A stretch of DNA of 64,000 nucleotides from Neobacillus sp. PS3-12 (GCF_030915385.1 NZ_CP133268.1:2285430-2349429), one strand, 5' to 3'; counted from the first letter of the stretch, positions 36,344 to 46,025 are shown. A program made the numbers and translations. Notes: a model not told the origin generated them from the letters alone.

Positions 36344-36570
36344 AAACGGATCCCCCTTTTCTTTTAAAAAAGGCTTTGGACTTCTTCTGTCATGTATATG
36401 AGCCAAGTGTCTTTTGTATTCATGAAACCTTATTGATTGCGGTGGGGATTGGTTTGGGGGCTGTGGCAGAGGTTGGAAACGGAGAATTTGTGGGAGGTTG
36501 GAGCCTGGGTTGATTTTTCAAAAAGGTATGTGATTCTCGAAGTTGACTTAATTGGGTATAATAAAGGAAT

Positions 36571-38229
36571 ATGGATTTTTTTGATGGGCGGGTGAGTTTG
36601 GTGGCTGTTGAGGATTTGCTTGTGAGTGTGGCGGATGGTTTGAAGGAGCAGCTGGAGCCGAATGAGACGGAGGATGTTCGGTTGTTGCAGAAGGCGATGA
36701 TGTTGTATCGGCAGGGTGCGGTGCAGCAGCTGCGGATTGATGAGGAGTCACGGATGCTGCGGGCGGTGGTGCAGGATGTGATGCCGGTGAAGGTAGAGTT
36801 TGATTTGGATTTTCCGCAGATGAGTAAGTGCGGCTGTCCAGGTGATTGGCCGTGCCGTCATGTGCTGGCGGTGTTTTTGGCGGGTTATGCACAATATTAT
36901 AGTGTGGCGAATTGGATGGAGGAGTGGCGCGAGCCTGCACGGGAGATGAAGCAGGTGACGCGCTTGGGGATGCAGACGGCGAAGGATTTGGTGAAGGCCA
37001 ATGCGATTTTGAAGCCGGATTATGAGCGCTGGGTAGAATCGATGGCGACGAGTTTTGATGCTATTTTGCGTTCGAAGCAGTATTCGAGCCCGTATGTGGT
37101 GGCGGAGCTGTTTCCGATCTATGAGCGGCGGGTGCAGGCCGGGCGCCTGGTTGATCTGGAGTGGCGGCCCTTGTATACGTTGATCGCTAATGTCGTGGCG
37201 TTTCGGTTACTGGCTGCCCTTAGTGCAGATTTGGGGCATACCGAGGAGATGATCAAGCGGGCGTATCTTCATTTGCTGAATGGGCTGGTGGATGATGCGG
37301 AGGAGTTGACGGAGAAGATTTCGCAGCGGACGGTCCCGTTTGATTTTGATGAGTTTGTCGAGAAGTTTTCGCACGATACGACGGAGTTGCTCGTGTGTGC
37401 TCAGGGGCTTGAATATGAACGGATATATTTGTATCGGATGCTGTGGACGAATTTGTTTAAAAAGAAGGCTTGGCGTGAGGAAGAAAATGAACGGGTTGGC
37501 GGCCGGCTGAAGGGGCTGGAGGATTGGCAGAACCCACTGCCATTGTTGATTGGCGGCATTCATCAAAACTTGATGCTCGAAGAGGAAGAACGGGCCTTGG
37601 GGAAGATGAATTCGATTGAGGAACGATATTTGCTCCCCTATTTGCTTTATTGGATTGATCTGTTTACGGGGATGAAGGCGTGGAAGCGTGCAGAGCCGCT
37701 GGTTGAGGTGCTGGTAGTGCGGATGCGGCGGTATTTGGAGTTTTTGGGATCTTATCATGCTTGTACGAGTTTTACTCGGCTGGCGGTGCGGGCGATTTCA
37801 CCGTATTGTGTGGAGTCGGGTCGGTTTGAACTTTATGAGAAGATGCTGTTGCAGACGCTGCCGTACAGTTTTTATGAATATGAGCAGATTTTGTTTCAGC
37901 GCGGCCAGTATGACCGCTGGGGTGAACTCTATTCGTTTGTCGGGATTCCGTTTGGCGATTTGCCGAAGGACCGTGTGAAGGTGGTCGAGAAGGAGCAGCC
38001 TGAGGCCTTGTTTGGATTGCTCCATCAGACGGTGCAGCATGAGATTGATGTGAAGAATCGTTCGAGCTATAAGGCGGCAGTGAGGCATTTGAAAAAGCTG
38101 CGGACGTTGTATAAGAAGACGAAGCGTGTAGATGAGTGGCAGTTCTTTTTGGATACGCTGTTGGAAAAAACAAAGCGGTTGCGCGCATTTCATGAGGAAT
38201 GCAAAAGGAGCAAGTTGATCGATGCTTAA
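36571..38229 (+). CDS. ywqB: SWIM zinc-finger protein (YwqB-like)
   Basis: This 552-residue protein carries a SWIM zinc site, KCGCPGDWPCRHVLAVFLAGY, at residues ~90-110 (CxCx...CxH). It is paired with the SNF2 helicase gene that follows and overlaps it by 8 bp, as ywqB-ywqA in B. subtilis. The pair's function is unknown. The codons are strongly G-rich (TTG, CGG, GCG) compared with all neighbours. Start uncertain: ATG 36571 has its ribosome binding site only two bases away and a TATAAT just upstream (36557-36562), so GTG 36592 may be used instead. Confidence 0.85.
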   Translation: MDFFDGRVSLVAVEDLLVSVADGLKEQLEPNETEDVRLLQKAMMLYRQGAVQQLRIDEESRMLRAVVQDVMPVKVEFDLDFPQMSKCGCPGDWPCRHVLAVFLAGYAQYYSVANWMEEWREPAREMKQVTRLGMQTAKDLVKANAILKPDYERWVESMATSFDAILRSKQYSSPYVVAELFPIYERRVQAGRLVDLEWRPLYTLIANVVAFRLLAALSADLGHTEEMIKRAYLHLLNGLVDDAEELTEKISQRTVPFDFDEFVEKFSHDTTELLVCAQGLEYERIYLYRMLWTNLFKKKAWREEENERVGGRLKGLEDWQNPLPLLIGGIHQNLMLEEEERALGKMNSIEERYLLPYLLYWIDLFTGMKAWKRAEPLVEVLVVRMRRYLEFLGSYHACTSFTRLAVRAISPYCVESGRFELYEKMLLQTLPYSFYEYEQILFQRGQYDRWGELYSFVGIPFGDLPKDRVKVVEKEQPEALFGLLHQTVQHEIDVKNRSSYKAAVRHLKKLRTLYKKTKRVDEWQFFLDTLLEKTKRLRAFHEECKRSKLIDA

Positions 38230-41200
38230 AACGAGGTTTATTAAATTATTTGTGTTTGGCTGGTCGGAAGGACGCTACCGGGTGGCGGTTCAGGATGAGC
38301 GTGGGCGGTTTTTGAGTGTGGCCGAGTGGAAGGATATTGTCTTTAGCCGCCATGAGGAGAGTTTTTTTGGGACGATGCTCGAGGAAGTGACCGTTGACGG
38401 GGTCGAGAGCGTTGTCTTGAGCGGCTGGGGTTTGGTGTCGTTGTTTGGCCGTGAGGCGTTTAACCGCTTCATTGAGTGGGATTGGAGCGAGGACACCGAG
38501 ATTGTGCTGGCTGCTTCAGGGGCCTTGTATGAAGGGATTGTCGAGAAGGACTGGCATCCTGATTTTTCGGCCTGGGAGCATGAAGGCTTTCGCTGGAGGC
38601 TGCCAGAGCGGGTTGTGAGTGAGTTTGATCCGTCGTTTTGGGAGCAAGAGGTTGAAGGTTTGGTGCGTGTGGATGACGTTGGTGGTGCTTCGGCGGATTT
38701 GGGGCTCCGGGAAGATGGGGATGGCGATGGGGATGGCGTCGGCAAGGCCTCGTCGGCTATCTCCCAATTGTATAATGATGCACTTGATACATATTTAACA
38801 CGGAATCCGTCGATGAAGGAACTGTTCGGTCCAAAGCTTGATTTTTTGAAAAAGCAGAACTTGTCGGGCCGCGAATTGGCTCGTTATTTTGATGAGGATC
38901 GCTGGCTGGAGTGGGTTGGCATTCGGGAAAGCGATGCGCCTTTCACGATTGGGTTGCGGCTGGATGAACCCGAAGACGGTGAAGGCGATTGGACGCTTGA
39001 AGTGTTTTTGCGGGATAAGAAGAACGTCGATAACATGTACGTTCTGGCGGAGGCACCTGGGCGTTGGAGGCCGCATTTGGGGCTGGTTGCTGACGAAGAG
39101 AAGCGTTGGGTAAGGTTGATCCCGTGGTTGGGTGATGAGGATGAGGCTGGTTTGGCGGCGGCTGGCGGTGGTTCGAGTTTGGGCGCGGCTGAGGAGTTGT
39201 CGGCGGCGGGACCTGGTGAGTCTGGCGCAGTTGCGGGTTTGATGGCGGAACCTGTTGAGTCGGGCGCTGCAGCAAGTTTAGCGGCGGGGCCTGGTGAACC
39301 CGACACTGCACCATTGAAGTCGGGACTTTCTGAAGAAGAGGCGTGGATGTTTTTAACAGAAGCCAGTGAAACGTTGGTGGCCTTGAATGTAGAGATCCTC
39401 CTCCCTTCTTGGTGGCAGGCGATGAAAAATGCCAACCTGAAAGTGAAGGCGGCGTTGAAAGGTACTGGGAGCCATCGGCCGTCATTTGTTGGCTTGCAGG
39501 CGATGCTTGACTTTAACTGGCGCTTTTCAATGAATGGCGTGGATTTTTCGGAAGATGAATTTAATCAGTTGGTGGAGGAAAAGCGGCGCCTCGTTTATAT
39601 TCGCGGCCGCTGGGTAAAGCTCGATCCGCAGTTTATCCGCCAAATTCAGGATTTGATGAAGCGGGCTGAAAAAGAAGGCCTCCATGTCAGGGATTTACTC
39701 GAGCAGGAATTGGTTGCTGAGCCGGCGTCCGAAGAAGAGCTGGAAAATCCAGGAGCCTTTGCGCGAATCCAGATTGAGTTGAACCGCCAGTGGAAGCAAA
39801 TGATTAAACAGTTGTCTGAAGTGAAGGAAATTCCTTCAGAGTCGGTGCCTGGCGGGCTGAACGGCGAGCTGCGGCCATACCAGCAGCTGGGGATGAGCTG
39901 GCTGTGGTTTTTGCGGCAGTATGGCTTTGGCGCTTGTTTGGCTGATGATATGGGTCTTGGGAAGACCGTGCAGTTGATTTCTTATTTGTTGATGGTCAAG
40001 GACCGTGAAGATGTTGAAGCTGCCGAGGTGGAGATGGCCTCGGGTGCTGAAGAAGGCTCGAGTAAGAAGCGCCGCAGCCAAAAGGTTTCGGAGGACACTC
40101 CTAAAAAGGTCCCTGTTAAAGCTTCGCTGATCATCTGCCCTACTTCGGTTCTTGGCAACTGGCAAAAAGAGTTGGAGCGCTTCGCCCCTGAGATGAACGT
40201 GTATCTGCATTATGGCTCTAGCCGCTTAAAGGGTGACGATTTTGGCGAAAAGGTTCGTAATGCGGATGTTGTGTTGACTTCCTACGGGTTGAGTCATATG
40301 GATACGGAAGAATTTGATCGCTTTTTCTGGAGCACGATTGCGATTGATGAAGCGCAGAATATTAAGAATCCCGGCACGAAGCAGAGTCGGGCCGTTCGAC
40401 GGCTGCGTGGCCGCCATCACATTGCCTTGACGGGGACGCCGATGGAAAACCGCTTATCCGAGCTATGGTCGATCTTTGATTTTACCAATCACGGCTATTT
40501 GGGCAGCATCGGCCAGTTTCAGAAGAAGTTTGTGATTCCGATTGAGAAGGATGAAAGCAAGGATAAAGTGCGTGACCTGCAGGCCTTGATTCGACCCTTC
40601 CTCTTGAGGCGGACGAAAAAGGATGAAGAGGTCGCCTTGAATCTTCCTGATAAGCAGGAGCAAAAAGAGTACTGCCCGCTGACCGCTGAGCAGGCTTCGT
40701 TATACGAGCAGCTCGTGAAGGATACGTTTGCCCAGATCGAAACGCTTAGTGGGTTTGAGCGCAAGGGCTTGATTTTGCAGTTGTTAAGCCGACTGAAGCA
40801 GCTGTGCAACCACCCTGCCTTGTATTTGAAGGAAAAAGCGATGACGCATTTATTAGAGCGCTCGAATAAGATGGAGAAGCTTGTGGAGTTAATCGGTGCG
40901 GTCTTGGATCAGGAGGAAAGTGCGCTGATTTTTACCCAGTATATTGGGATGGGTGAAATGATTCGAGCTCTTGTGAAGCGGAAGTTTGGTGTTGATGTGC
41001 CATTCTTGAATGGTTCGGTGCCAAAAGCGCAGCGCGATACGATGATTGACCGCTTCCAGAATCGGGAGTTTCCCGTGTTCCTGCTGTCATTGAAAGCGGG
41101 CGGAACGGGTCTGAATTTGACCGCTGCGAACCATGTCATTCACTACGATCGCTGGTGGAATCCCGCTGTTGAGAACCAAGCAACGGACCGCGCCTACCGA

Positions 41201-41380
41201 ATCGGACAGCAGCGCTTTGTCCACGTGCATAAGCTCATATGCACCGGCACACTTGAGGAAAAAATTGATGCGATGCTCGAAAAGAAGCAATTTTTAAATG
41301 ACCAAATCATCCAGAGCGAAAACTGGATTACCGAGCTATCTACGGATGAGCTGCGGGATTTGGTGTTTTTGGGAAGGTAA
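38222..41380 (+). CDS. ywqA: SNF2-family DEAD/DEAH helicase (YwqA-like)
   Basis: This 1052-residue Swi2/Snf2 ATPase has motif I CLADDMGLGKTVQLISYLL (~580), motif II TIAIDEAQNIKNPGTKQS, motif III LTGTPMENRLSELWSIFDF, and C-terminal helicase motifs VFLLSLKAGGTGLNLTAANH and QATDRAYRIGQ. A bacterial SNF2 N-terminal region precedes it. Two insertions are unusual: an Ala/Gly/Glu/Ser-rich low-complexity stretch at residues ~305-370, and a charged spacer right after motif I (~595-640). These make it longer than the B. subtilis protein as I remember it. GC-rich codons as in ywqB. Confidence 0.92.
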   Translation: MLKTRFIKLFVFGWSEGRYRVAVQDERGRFLSVAEWKDIVFSRHEESFFGTMLEEVTVDGVESVVLSGWGLVSLFGREAFNRFIEWDWSEDTEIVLAASGALYEGIVEKDWHPDFSAWEHEGFRWRLPERVVSEFDPSFWEQEVEGLVRVDDVGGASADLGLREDGDGDGDGVGKASSAISQLYNDALDTYLTRNPSMKELFGPKLDFLKKQNLSGRELARYFDEDRWLEWVGIRESDAPFTIGLRLDEPEDGEGDWTLEVFLRDKKNVDNMYVLAEAPGRWRPHLGLVADEEKRWVRLIPWLGDEDEAGLAAAGGGSSLGAAEELSAAGPGESGAVAGLMAEPVESGAAASLAAGPGEPDTAPLKSGLSEEEAWMFLTEASETLVALNVEILLPSWWQAMKNANLKVKAALKGTGSHRPSFVGLQAMLDFNWRFSMNGVDFSEDEFNQLVEEKRRLVYIRGRWVKLDPQFIRQIQDLMKRAEKEGLHVRDLLEQELVAEPASEEELENPGAFARIQIELNRQWKQMIKQLSEVKEIPSESVPGGLNGELRPYQQLGMSWLWFLRQYGFGACLADDMGLGKTVQLISYLLMVKDREDVEAAEVEMASGAEEGSSKKRRSQKVSEDTPKKVPVKASLIICPTSVLGNWQKELERFAPEMNVYLHYGSSRLKGDDFGEKVRNADVVLTSYGLSHMDTEEFDRFFWSTIAIDEAQNIKNPGTKQSRAVRRLRGRHHIALTGTPMENRLSELWSIFDFTNHGYLGSIGQFQKKFVIPIEKDESKDKVRDLQALIRPFLLRRTKKDEEVALNLPDKQEQKEYCPLTAEQASLYEQLVKDTFAQIETLSGFERKGLILQLLSRLKQLCNHPALYLKEKAMTHLLERSNKMEKLVELIGAVLDQEESALIFTQYIGMGEMIRALVKRKFGVDVPFLNGSVPKAQRDTMIDRFQNREFPVFLLSLKAGGTGLNLTAANHVIHYDRWWNPAVENQATDRAYRIGQQRFVHVHKLICTGTLEEKIDAMLEKKQFLNDQIIQSENWITELSTDELRDLVFLGR

Positions 41381-41407
41381 CCTTGCGGGGTGCCTTCCTT
41401 TTTTTGT
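41373..41407 (+). terminator. terminator of ywqB-ywqA
   Basis: GGGAAGGTAACCTTGCGGGG ... CCTTCC then seven T. The stem GGAAGG/CCTTCC overlaps the stop codon. Confidence 0.75.
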
Positions 41408-41450
41408 TGGGTGATGGGTTGGCAGCGGTTGTCGGCTGGCGGGTTCGGGG

Positions 41451-41560
41451 TTTGCACGATTTTTGGGGTGGGTTGCTCGAATTCGGAGGTGAGTTGCACC
41501 TTTTTAGGGGTGCTTTGCAGGTTTTTGGGCAGGGTTTGCACGTTTTGCCATTTTATGGAA
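41451..41560. repeat. 21-bp repeat cassette, TTGCACG family (array 1a)
   Basis: Four 21-bp units beginning TTGCACGATTTTTGGGG, TTGCTCGAATTCGG, TTGCACCTTTTTAGG and TTGCAGGTTTTTGGG are followed by a terminal unit TTGCACG plus TTTTGCCATTTTATGGAA. The region 41381-41908 between ywqA and the ger operon holds three such cassettes and no gene; minus-strand open frames there only reflect the 7-codon period. Confidence 0.85.
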
Positions 41561-41598
41561 CAAATTCACCGACCCTCTGGTTTTGGGGTGGTAACGTT

Positions 41599-41707
41599 AT
41601 GGGCCACTTTTGCAGGATTATGAACCATTCGTGAGGGTTTTTGAACCATTTTGAGATGGTTATGAACCATTTTCAAGAAGTTATGTTCCTTTTGCCATCT
41701 TATGGAA
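41599..41707. repeat. 21-bp repeat cassette, ATGAACC family (array 1b)
   Basis: The units begin ATGGGCCACTTTTG, ATGAACCATTCGTG, TTGAACCATTTTGAG and ATGAACCATTTTCAAG at exact 21-bp spacing, then terminal ATGTTCCTTTTGCCATCTTA with TGGAA. The cap is the same as in the TTGCACG cassettes. Confidence 0.85.
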
Positions 41708-41739
41708 ACTATGTTCCAGTCCCCCACTGCTTTGAGCCT

Positions 41740-41848
41740 TTGCACGTCTTTTGAAGGGGTTTGCAGCTTTTTCGGGGTAGCTTGCACGTTTCTGGAGTGG
41801 GCTTGCACCTTTTTCAAAGCAGTTTGCACGTTTTGCCATTTAAAGGAA
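41740..41848. repeat. 21-bp repeat cassette, TTGCACG family (array 1c)
   Basis: The units TTGCACGTCTTTTG, TTGCAGCTTTTTCGG, TTGCACGTTTCTGG and TTGCACCTTTTTC have 21-bp spacing, then TTGCACGTTTTGCCATTTAA with AGGAA. Same architecture as array 1a, with diverged unit tails. Confidence 0.85.
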
Positions 41849-41867
41849 ACCCTCACCCGCAGTCTCA

Positions 41868-41905
41868 GGCATCAAAAAAGACGCTTCCACAAAAAGAAAC
41901 GTCTC
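41868..41905 (-). terminator. terminator of the ger operon
   Basis: On the minus strand AAGAGACGTTTC pairs with GAAGCGTCTTTTTT; the T-run lies beyond the last gene, gerKC. Confidence 0.75.
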
Positions 41906-41908
41906 TTG

Positions 41909-43102
41909 TTATTTAATCTCCGATAAGAAGCTTTTGGTGCGAATTCCTGATCGACGGAGTGTGACCGATGCCTTCACATCAATGGTTGCTCTTGAAAATT
42001 CCTGGTCCCAATGGCCTCTTACCTTTTTGTAGTACTGGTAATCGCCATGTTTCATTTCGTCACCGAAGCCAAATATATCTGACTTATAGGTTGTTTGGAC
42101 TTTTTTGATGGTCGAGGCCACTATGTTTTCGATGTATTTTTGCGTTACTTTCTCTAATTCATCATACGTCTTTGTTTTGTCCATATCCTCTGCACACTGT
42201 GATCCGGTCAGCTGCGCTTCCGTATCAATGTGGATCGAAAAATGGGGTATTTGACGTTGGACTCTTGCTTTCACTTTTGTATTGGATCGAAAAACACGAA
42301 CACTGACCGATTTGTTTTTTTCACAAGGAATCGAAAGCTCTGTCACTTTTATTTTGTTTTGCGTCCATAGATAATTTCTTGTATCATAGACCGAAAGATT
42401 ACCAATTAATTTTTCATTCTTAAATACACCCATACCGACCAGTTCTACGATTGCAGCAGGTGCCAATAGTTTCATATTATCTACACTGTTTCCCTTTTTA
42501 GGGTTTCCCCTAATGGTGACAAGTGCCACCACCGGCTGGCGACCTTCGGATGTCCATGAAGCGATGATATCCTTTTTTCGTACATCTGGATCGGAGCCCC
42601 ATTCATCGTAGGCATTTCCTAATTGCATGTGCAATTTAAGTGTAGAAGCTTTTTGAATCGGATAGGATACTTTTAGTATGTCAGAAGCCGGAACATCTTT
42701 CGCAATGACCACATTGAAATCTTCCCTTATTTCTCGATATCGCTCCAGATAATCAAAAAATTGCATGATCCCTTTTTTGGCGACTTTGTCACTGATCACC
42801 GCAGTTCTCATATGGGAGAAGATCATTTTTTTGGACAAACCCACATTCATTCGTTGCGCAATCTCTGGAATGGAATCACCTTCCAAACTATGGACCACAG
42901 TCGGTGTATTTCCTGATGACTGCTGTGGACTTAATTCCATGGAATCCAATTTTTCAACTGTCAATCGGTACCTTCTTTTTTCTCCTTTATCGATGGCCAT
43001 TCCTGTAATAATGGCAACCTGGTTCAATTCTTTATAGTCCCAGCATCCGCACAATGAAAAAAGAAAAACAAAACAACATAGAAGTAAAAGACTCTTTCTC
43101 AT
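41909..43102 (-). CDS. gerKC: GerKC/GerAC-type germinant receptor lipoprotein
   Basis: This 397-residue protein has a lipoprotein signal (LLLLCCFVFLFSLCGCWDYK; lipobox LCGC, lipidation at Cys ~20) followed by the family opening DYKELNQVAIITGMAIDKG. The remaining Ger(x)C domains end near IRTKSFLSEIK. It is the C subunit of a spore nutrient receptor at the inner spore membrane. It is the last gene of the operon, 12 bp after gerKA. Confidence 0.93.
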   Translation of the reverse strand: MRKSLLLLCCFVFLFSLCGCWDYKELNQVAIITGMAIDKGEKRRYRLTVEKLDSMELSPQQSSGNTPTVVHSLEGDSIPEIAQRMNVGLSKKMIFSHMRTAVISDKVAKKGIMQFFDYLERYREIREDFNVVIAKDVPASDILKVSYPIQKASTLKLHMQLGNAYDEWGSDPDVRKKDIIASWTSEGRQPVVALVTIRGNPKKGNSVDNMKLLAPAAIVELVGMGVFKNEKLIGNLSVYDTRNYLWTQNKIKVTELSIPCEKNKSVSVRVFRSNTKVKARVQRQIPHFSIHIDTEAQLTGSQCAEDMDKTKTYDELEKVTQKYIENIVASTIKKVQTTYKSDIFGFGDEMKHGDYQYYKKVRGHWDQEFSRATIDVKASVTLRRSGIRTKSFLSEIK

Positions 43103-43114
43103 GTCTTTCCCCCT

Positions 43115-44696
43115 TTATTTGAAGGGGATGGATTGACGATATCGGGTTGGGCAACCGGTGATTTCCGGATTCAAAAATTTAGGCCGCCTCTTCATATCAA
43201 ATAGTGGAAGGCGAATGAGCACATCTTTCTGATCTTCAAGAATAAAGGGAGCCATTGGCGCTAGATAAGGCACACCAAAAGATCGTAAACTAACAAGATG
43301 TGTAAAAATGGCACATAACCCCAGGAATACGCCGTATAGTCCAAATACTCCTCCTAATAAAGTAAGGAAAAAGCGTAATAATCTTGTTGAATTACCAAAG
43401 CTATAAATCGGAGAAACGAAGCTCGCAATCGCGGTGATCGTCGACCACAATCACCATCATATTCGAAATAATTCCCGCTTCAACTGCTGCCTGCCCAATG
43501 ACAAGCGCACCGACAATGGATACTGTTTGCCCAACCGCCCTTGGCATTCTTGTCCCCGCTTCCCGCAAAATTTCAAAGGTTAAATCCATCATCAGCAGTT
43601 CCACAATGGCGGGAAAGGGAACGAGTTCCCTTTGTGAGGCAATGCTGACAATCAAAGGGGTCGGAATTAATTCAAAATGATAGGTAATAAGCGACACAAA
43701 TATGGCTGGTAACAGAAGAGCCATTAAAAACGATATATATCGGATCCAGCGGATAAAGGTACTCATAAAAAAGGGTTCGTAATAGTCTTCTGATACGGCA
43801 AAAAAGTTGGTTAAAACAACTGGCACAGAAAGAACAAATGGACTTCCATCGACAAAAATAGCAATTTTTCCAGATGTCACATGTGCAGCAATCGTGTCTG
43901 GCCGTTCCGTATTGTAAATGAGAGGAAAAGGAGTATATGTCTTGTCCGCAATCAATTCTTCGATATTGCCGGAATCTAAAATCACACTGATTTCGATACG
44001 AGCAATTCTTTTTCGTACCTCATCCAGTATTTTTTTATTTGTCACCCCTTCCATGTAGGCTATGGCTATGGATGTTTGCGAATCCTTTCCAATCGTATAC
44101 CCTTCAAACCGTAAGGAAGGACTTTTAATCCTTCTACGGACCAAACTGATATTGGTACTTAAGGATTCATTAAACGAATCCTTCGGTCCTCTGATAATGG
44201 TTTGAGTCGTTGACTCGCTGATTGACCTATTTTCCAGCCCTTCAATTTGAATCGCCAGTGCTCCAGCAATTCCTTCCACAATCAAAACAGCATACCCTGT
44301 TAATAGATCGTAGGCAACTTGATGGAAGGTGTCGGAAAATGAATAGACAAGTCCCCGAAAAACATCCTTTCCAAAATCCTCCAATGCCTGCTTATTTATA
44401 ATTTGGTGATCATGAATCGACGAATTTCCTAACGGATTCATGATTTTTTCTGTAATGTTTTTTGCATCTGACATGCTATTTAAGTAACAAATGAGGCCTT
44501 CCTGACGGCCAATATGAATGGAGATCAATTTTAGGTCCACCGTATTACCGAAAATACACTCCAACTCTGTTCGGTTCTGTTCTAAGATTCTCGAAATATT
44601 TTTACTCTCCCCATCTGGAACAATTTCTGGATTCGTTGTTTGATCAGGATGAGTGAATTTCTTTTTCGGTGAAAATAATTTTTTAGAAATGCGCAT
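43115..44696 (-). pseudogene. gerKA: GerKA/GerAA-type germinant receptor A subunit, frameshifted
   Basis: The main frame runs from ATG 44696 (after AAGGGGGGTACTA) through a soluble N-terminal domain and membrane segments (PFVLSVPVVLTNFFAVSEDY) to GIISNMMVIVV, then goes out of frame at about 43441. The rest (ITAIASFVSPIYSFGNSTRL) continues in another frame to 43115. The junction GTCGACGATC versus the expected GTCGCGATC points to a single inserted A. Together the pieces make the normal ~490-residue GerAA protein. As it stands the last membrane helices are lost, which should inactivate the receptor, unless the base is an assembly error. Confidence 0.88.
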
Positions 44697-45798
44697 TAGT
44701 ACCCCCCTTTCTTTGTTTCCATAAAAGAAGAATGAGAGTGAGGGCAGGAAATCCAATTTGAAACGGTAAATGCAAATACAATGGAACAAACTTTACTCCT
44801 TCTTCGATGTGTTCCGCGAAATTTTCAGAAATGGCAATCGAAAAAACCGCAACAAGCATACCCATCGGAAAAACGAGGGGACGATAGGGAATACGAAATA
44901 CATGTTCTATCCCTTTAAGACCCGTAAAGAAAAAGAGACCTACTTTCACAATAATGCCCAGCATCAATAGAAAAACCACAATCGCTTCTAACCTTTCAAT
45001 AAACGTGGCAATGGAGACATTCCTGATCGCACTTAAAAGCGGAAAATTAGACCTTACTCTCTGGTCAACCCCAAGCGATCCAATTTGCAAAAGGGTCGCA
45101 ATGGTTAAAATAAACCCGGATATGCCAACGGCGATCATCCCTACTTTCCCGGCATATTTCTGTTTGCTTGTGTAAGCGATCACCACTGTAAACACAACCA
45201 TTTCTCCAAACGGAAAACCCATTAAAGTGGGGAATATGGCTTTTACGATCGGTGCCGCTCCATCTTGGAAAGGAATTTGCAAGTTTTTGAATGTAAATTC
45301 TCCTCCCACAATAAGAAGAAAGCAAGTGATTCCAATAAATAATAGGATATAAGGTGTAAAAAGTTCGGTTAATCGGCCCAAATTCTCCAATCCCAAATAA
45401 ATCATATAAGTAATCAGAAGCATAAAGGTCAGAGAAATCACTTCTAATGGTGTTTTCGGTAATATGGCTGACGTCATCAATTCTCCAAAATCCCGAAGCA
45501 CACGGGATGTGATATAAAAAAAATAAATCACATAGCATATCGTAATGACGGATGAAAAGATTTTTCCAATGGCCATTTCCATGATTTCAAAAAGGTTCTT
45601 CCCAGATCCTTTTTCAAGAAGAAAAGTATATCCCCATACAAGCAAGATTCCATAAATGGTTGCAATCAAGATGGCTACCCATGCATCCTGTTTCGCTTCG
45701 TTTCCCAATCCGACAATAATGGCACTGCCCAACTCAAAATTAAGGATCAACACGAATAATTGCCATAAAGATAGATTTTCTTTTGGCTGACTCGTCAT
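44683..45798 (-). CDS. gerKB: GerKB/GerAB-type germinant receptor permease-like subunit
   Basis: This 371-residue protein has about ten membrane helices, in the spore germination permease group of the APC superfamily. It starts MTSQPKENLSLWQLFVLILN with FELGSAIIVGLGNEAKQDAW, a characteristic opening where the unwound first helix binds ligand. The B subunit binds the germinant and forms part of an ion channel. It overlaps gerKA by 14 bp and shares one base with the small upstream gene. Confidence 0.93.
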   Translation of the reverse strand: MTSQPKENLSLWQLFVLILNFELGSAIIVGLGNEAKQDAWVAILIATIYGILLVWGYTFLLEKGSGKNLFEIMEMAIGKIFSSVITICYVIYFFYITSRVLRDFGELMTSAILPKTPLEVISLTFMLLITYMIYLGLENLGRLTELFTPYILLFIGITCFLLIVGGEFTFKNLQIPFQDGAAPIVKAIFPTLMGFPFGEMVVFTVVIAYTSKQKYAGKVGMIAVGISGFILTIATLLQIGSLGVDQRVRSNFPLLSAIRNVSIATFIERLEAIVVFLLMLGIIVKVGLFFFTGLKGIEHVFRIPYRPLVFPMGMLVAVFSIAISENFAEHIEEGVKFVPLYLHLPFQIGFPALTLILLLWKQRKGGTNAHF

Positions 45799-46025
45799 TA
45801 GGAACCACTCACAGACCTATTCTTTTTCAGACGAATATCCGCCACTATACTCATCACTAGACCACTCAGCCACATGAGCATAATCATCCATTTTCCCGAC
45901 GCCACAGAGGTTTTATATAAATGAAAAAATTCACCCATTATAGTTGAATGAAGGATGATCAGATCAATGACAAAGATCAACCCAAAAATCAGCATCATAA
46001 TAAAGAAGTAAAGAAAAGTAACCAT
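45798..46025 (-). CDS. small two-helix germinant receptor D subunit
   Basis: This 75-residue protein starts at ATG 46025 after CATGGGGGGTTAAT; a longer frame to 46088 lacks a ribosome binding site. It has two hydrophobic segments (VTFLYFFIMMLIFGLIFVID and WMIMLMWLSGLVMSIVAD) and a short basic tail. Small two-helix D subunits are encoded in some Bacillus receptor operons and adjust receptor sensitivity. Here the gene leads the operon (order D-B-A-C). No convincing sigma-G promoter could be fixed upstream, though GAATA/TATGTTA near 46046-46075 is loosely similar. Confidence 0.8.
   Translation of the reverse strand: MVTFLYFFIMMLIFGLIFVIDLIILHSTIMGEFFHLYKTSVASGKWMIMLMWLSGLVMSIVADIRLKKNRSVSGS

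Noticed and set aside
37207..38188. Several long minus-strand open frames opposite ywqB
   Set aside because: They are antisense shadows of GC-rich codons; the plus-strand protein has the SWIM motif and operon context.
38884..39485. Minus-strand Pro/Ser/Ala-rich open frames opposite ywqA
   Set aside because: They mirror the low-complexity insert of the helicase and have no start signals.
41566..41856. Minus-strand open frame with heptapeptide pattern (KxVQ / KMVH) over array 1
   Set aside because: The frame exists because 21 bp is seven codons. It has no ribosome binding site, and similar frames appear in every array in whichever frame lacks stops.
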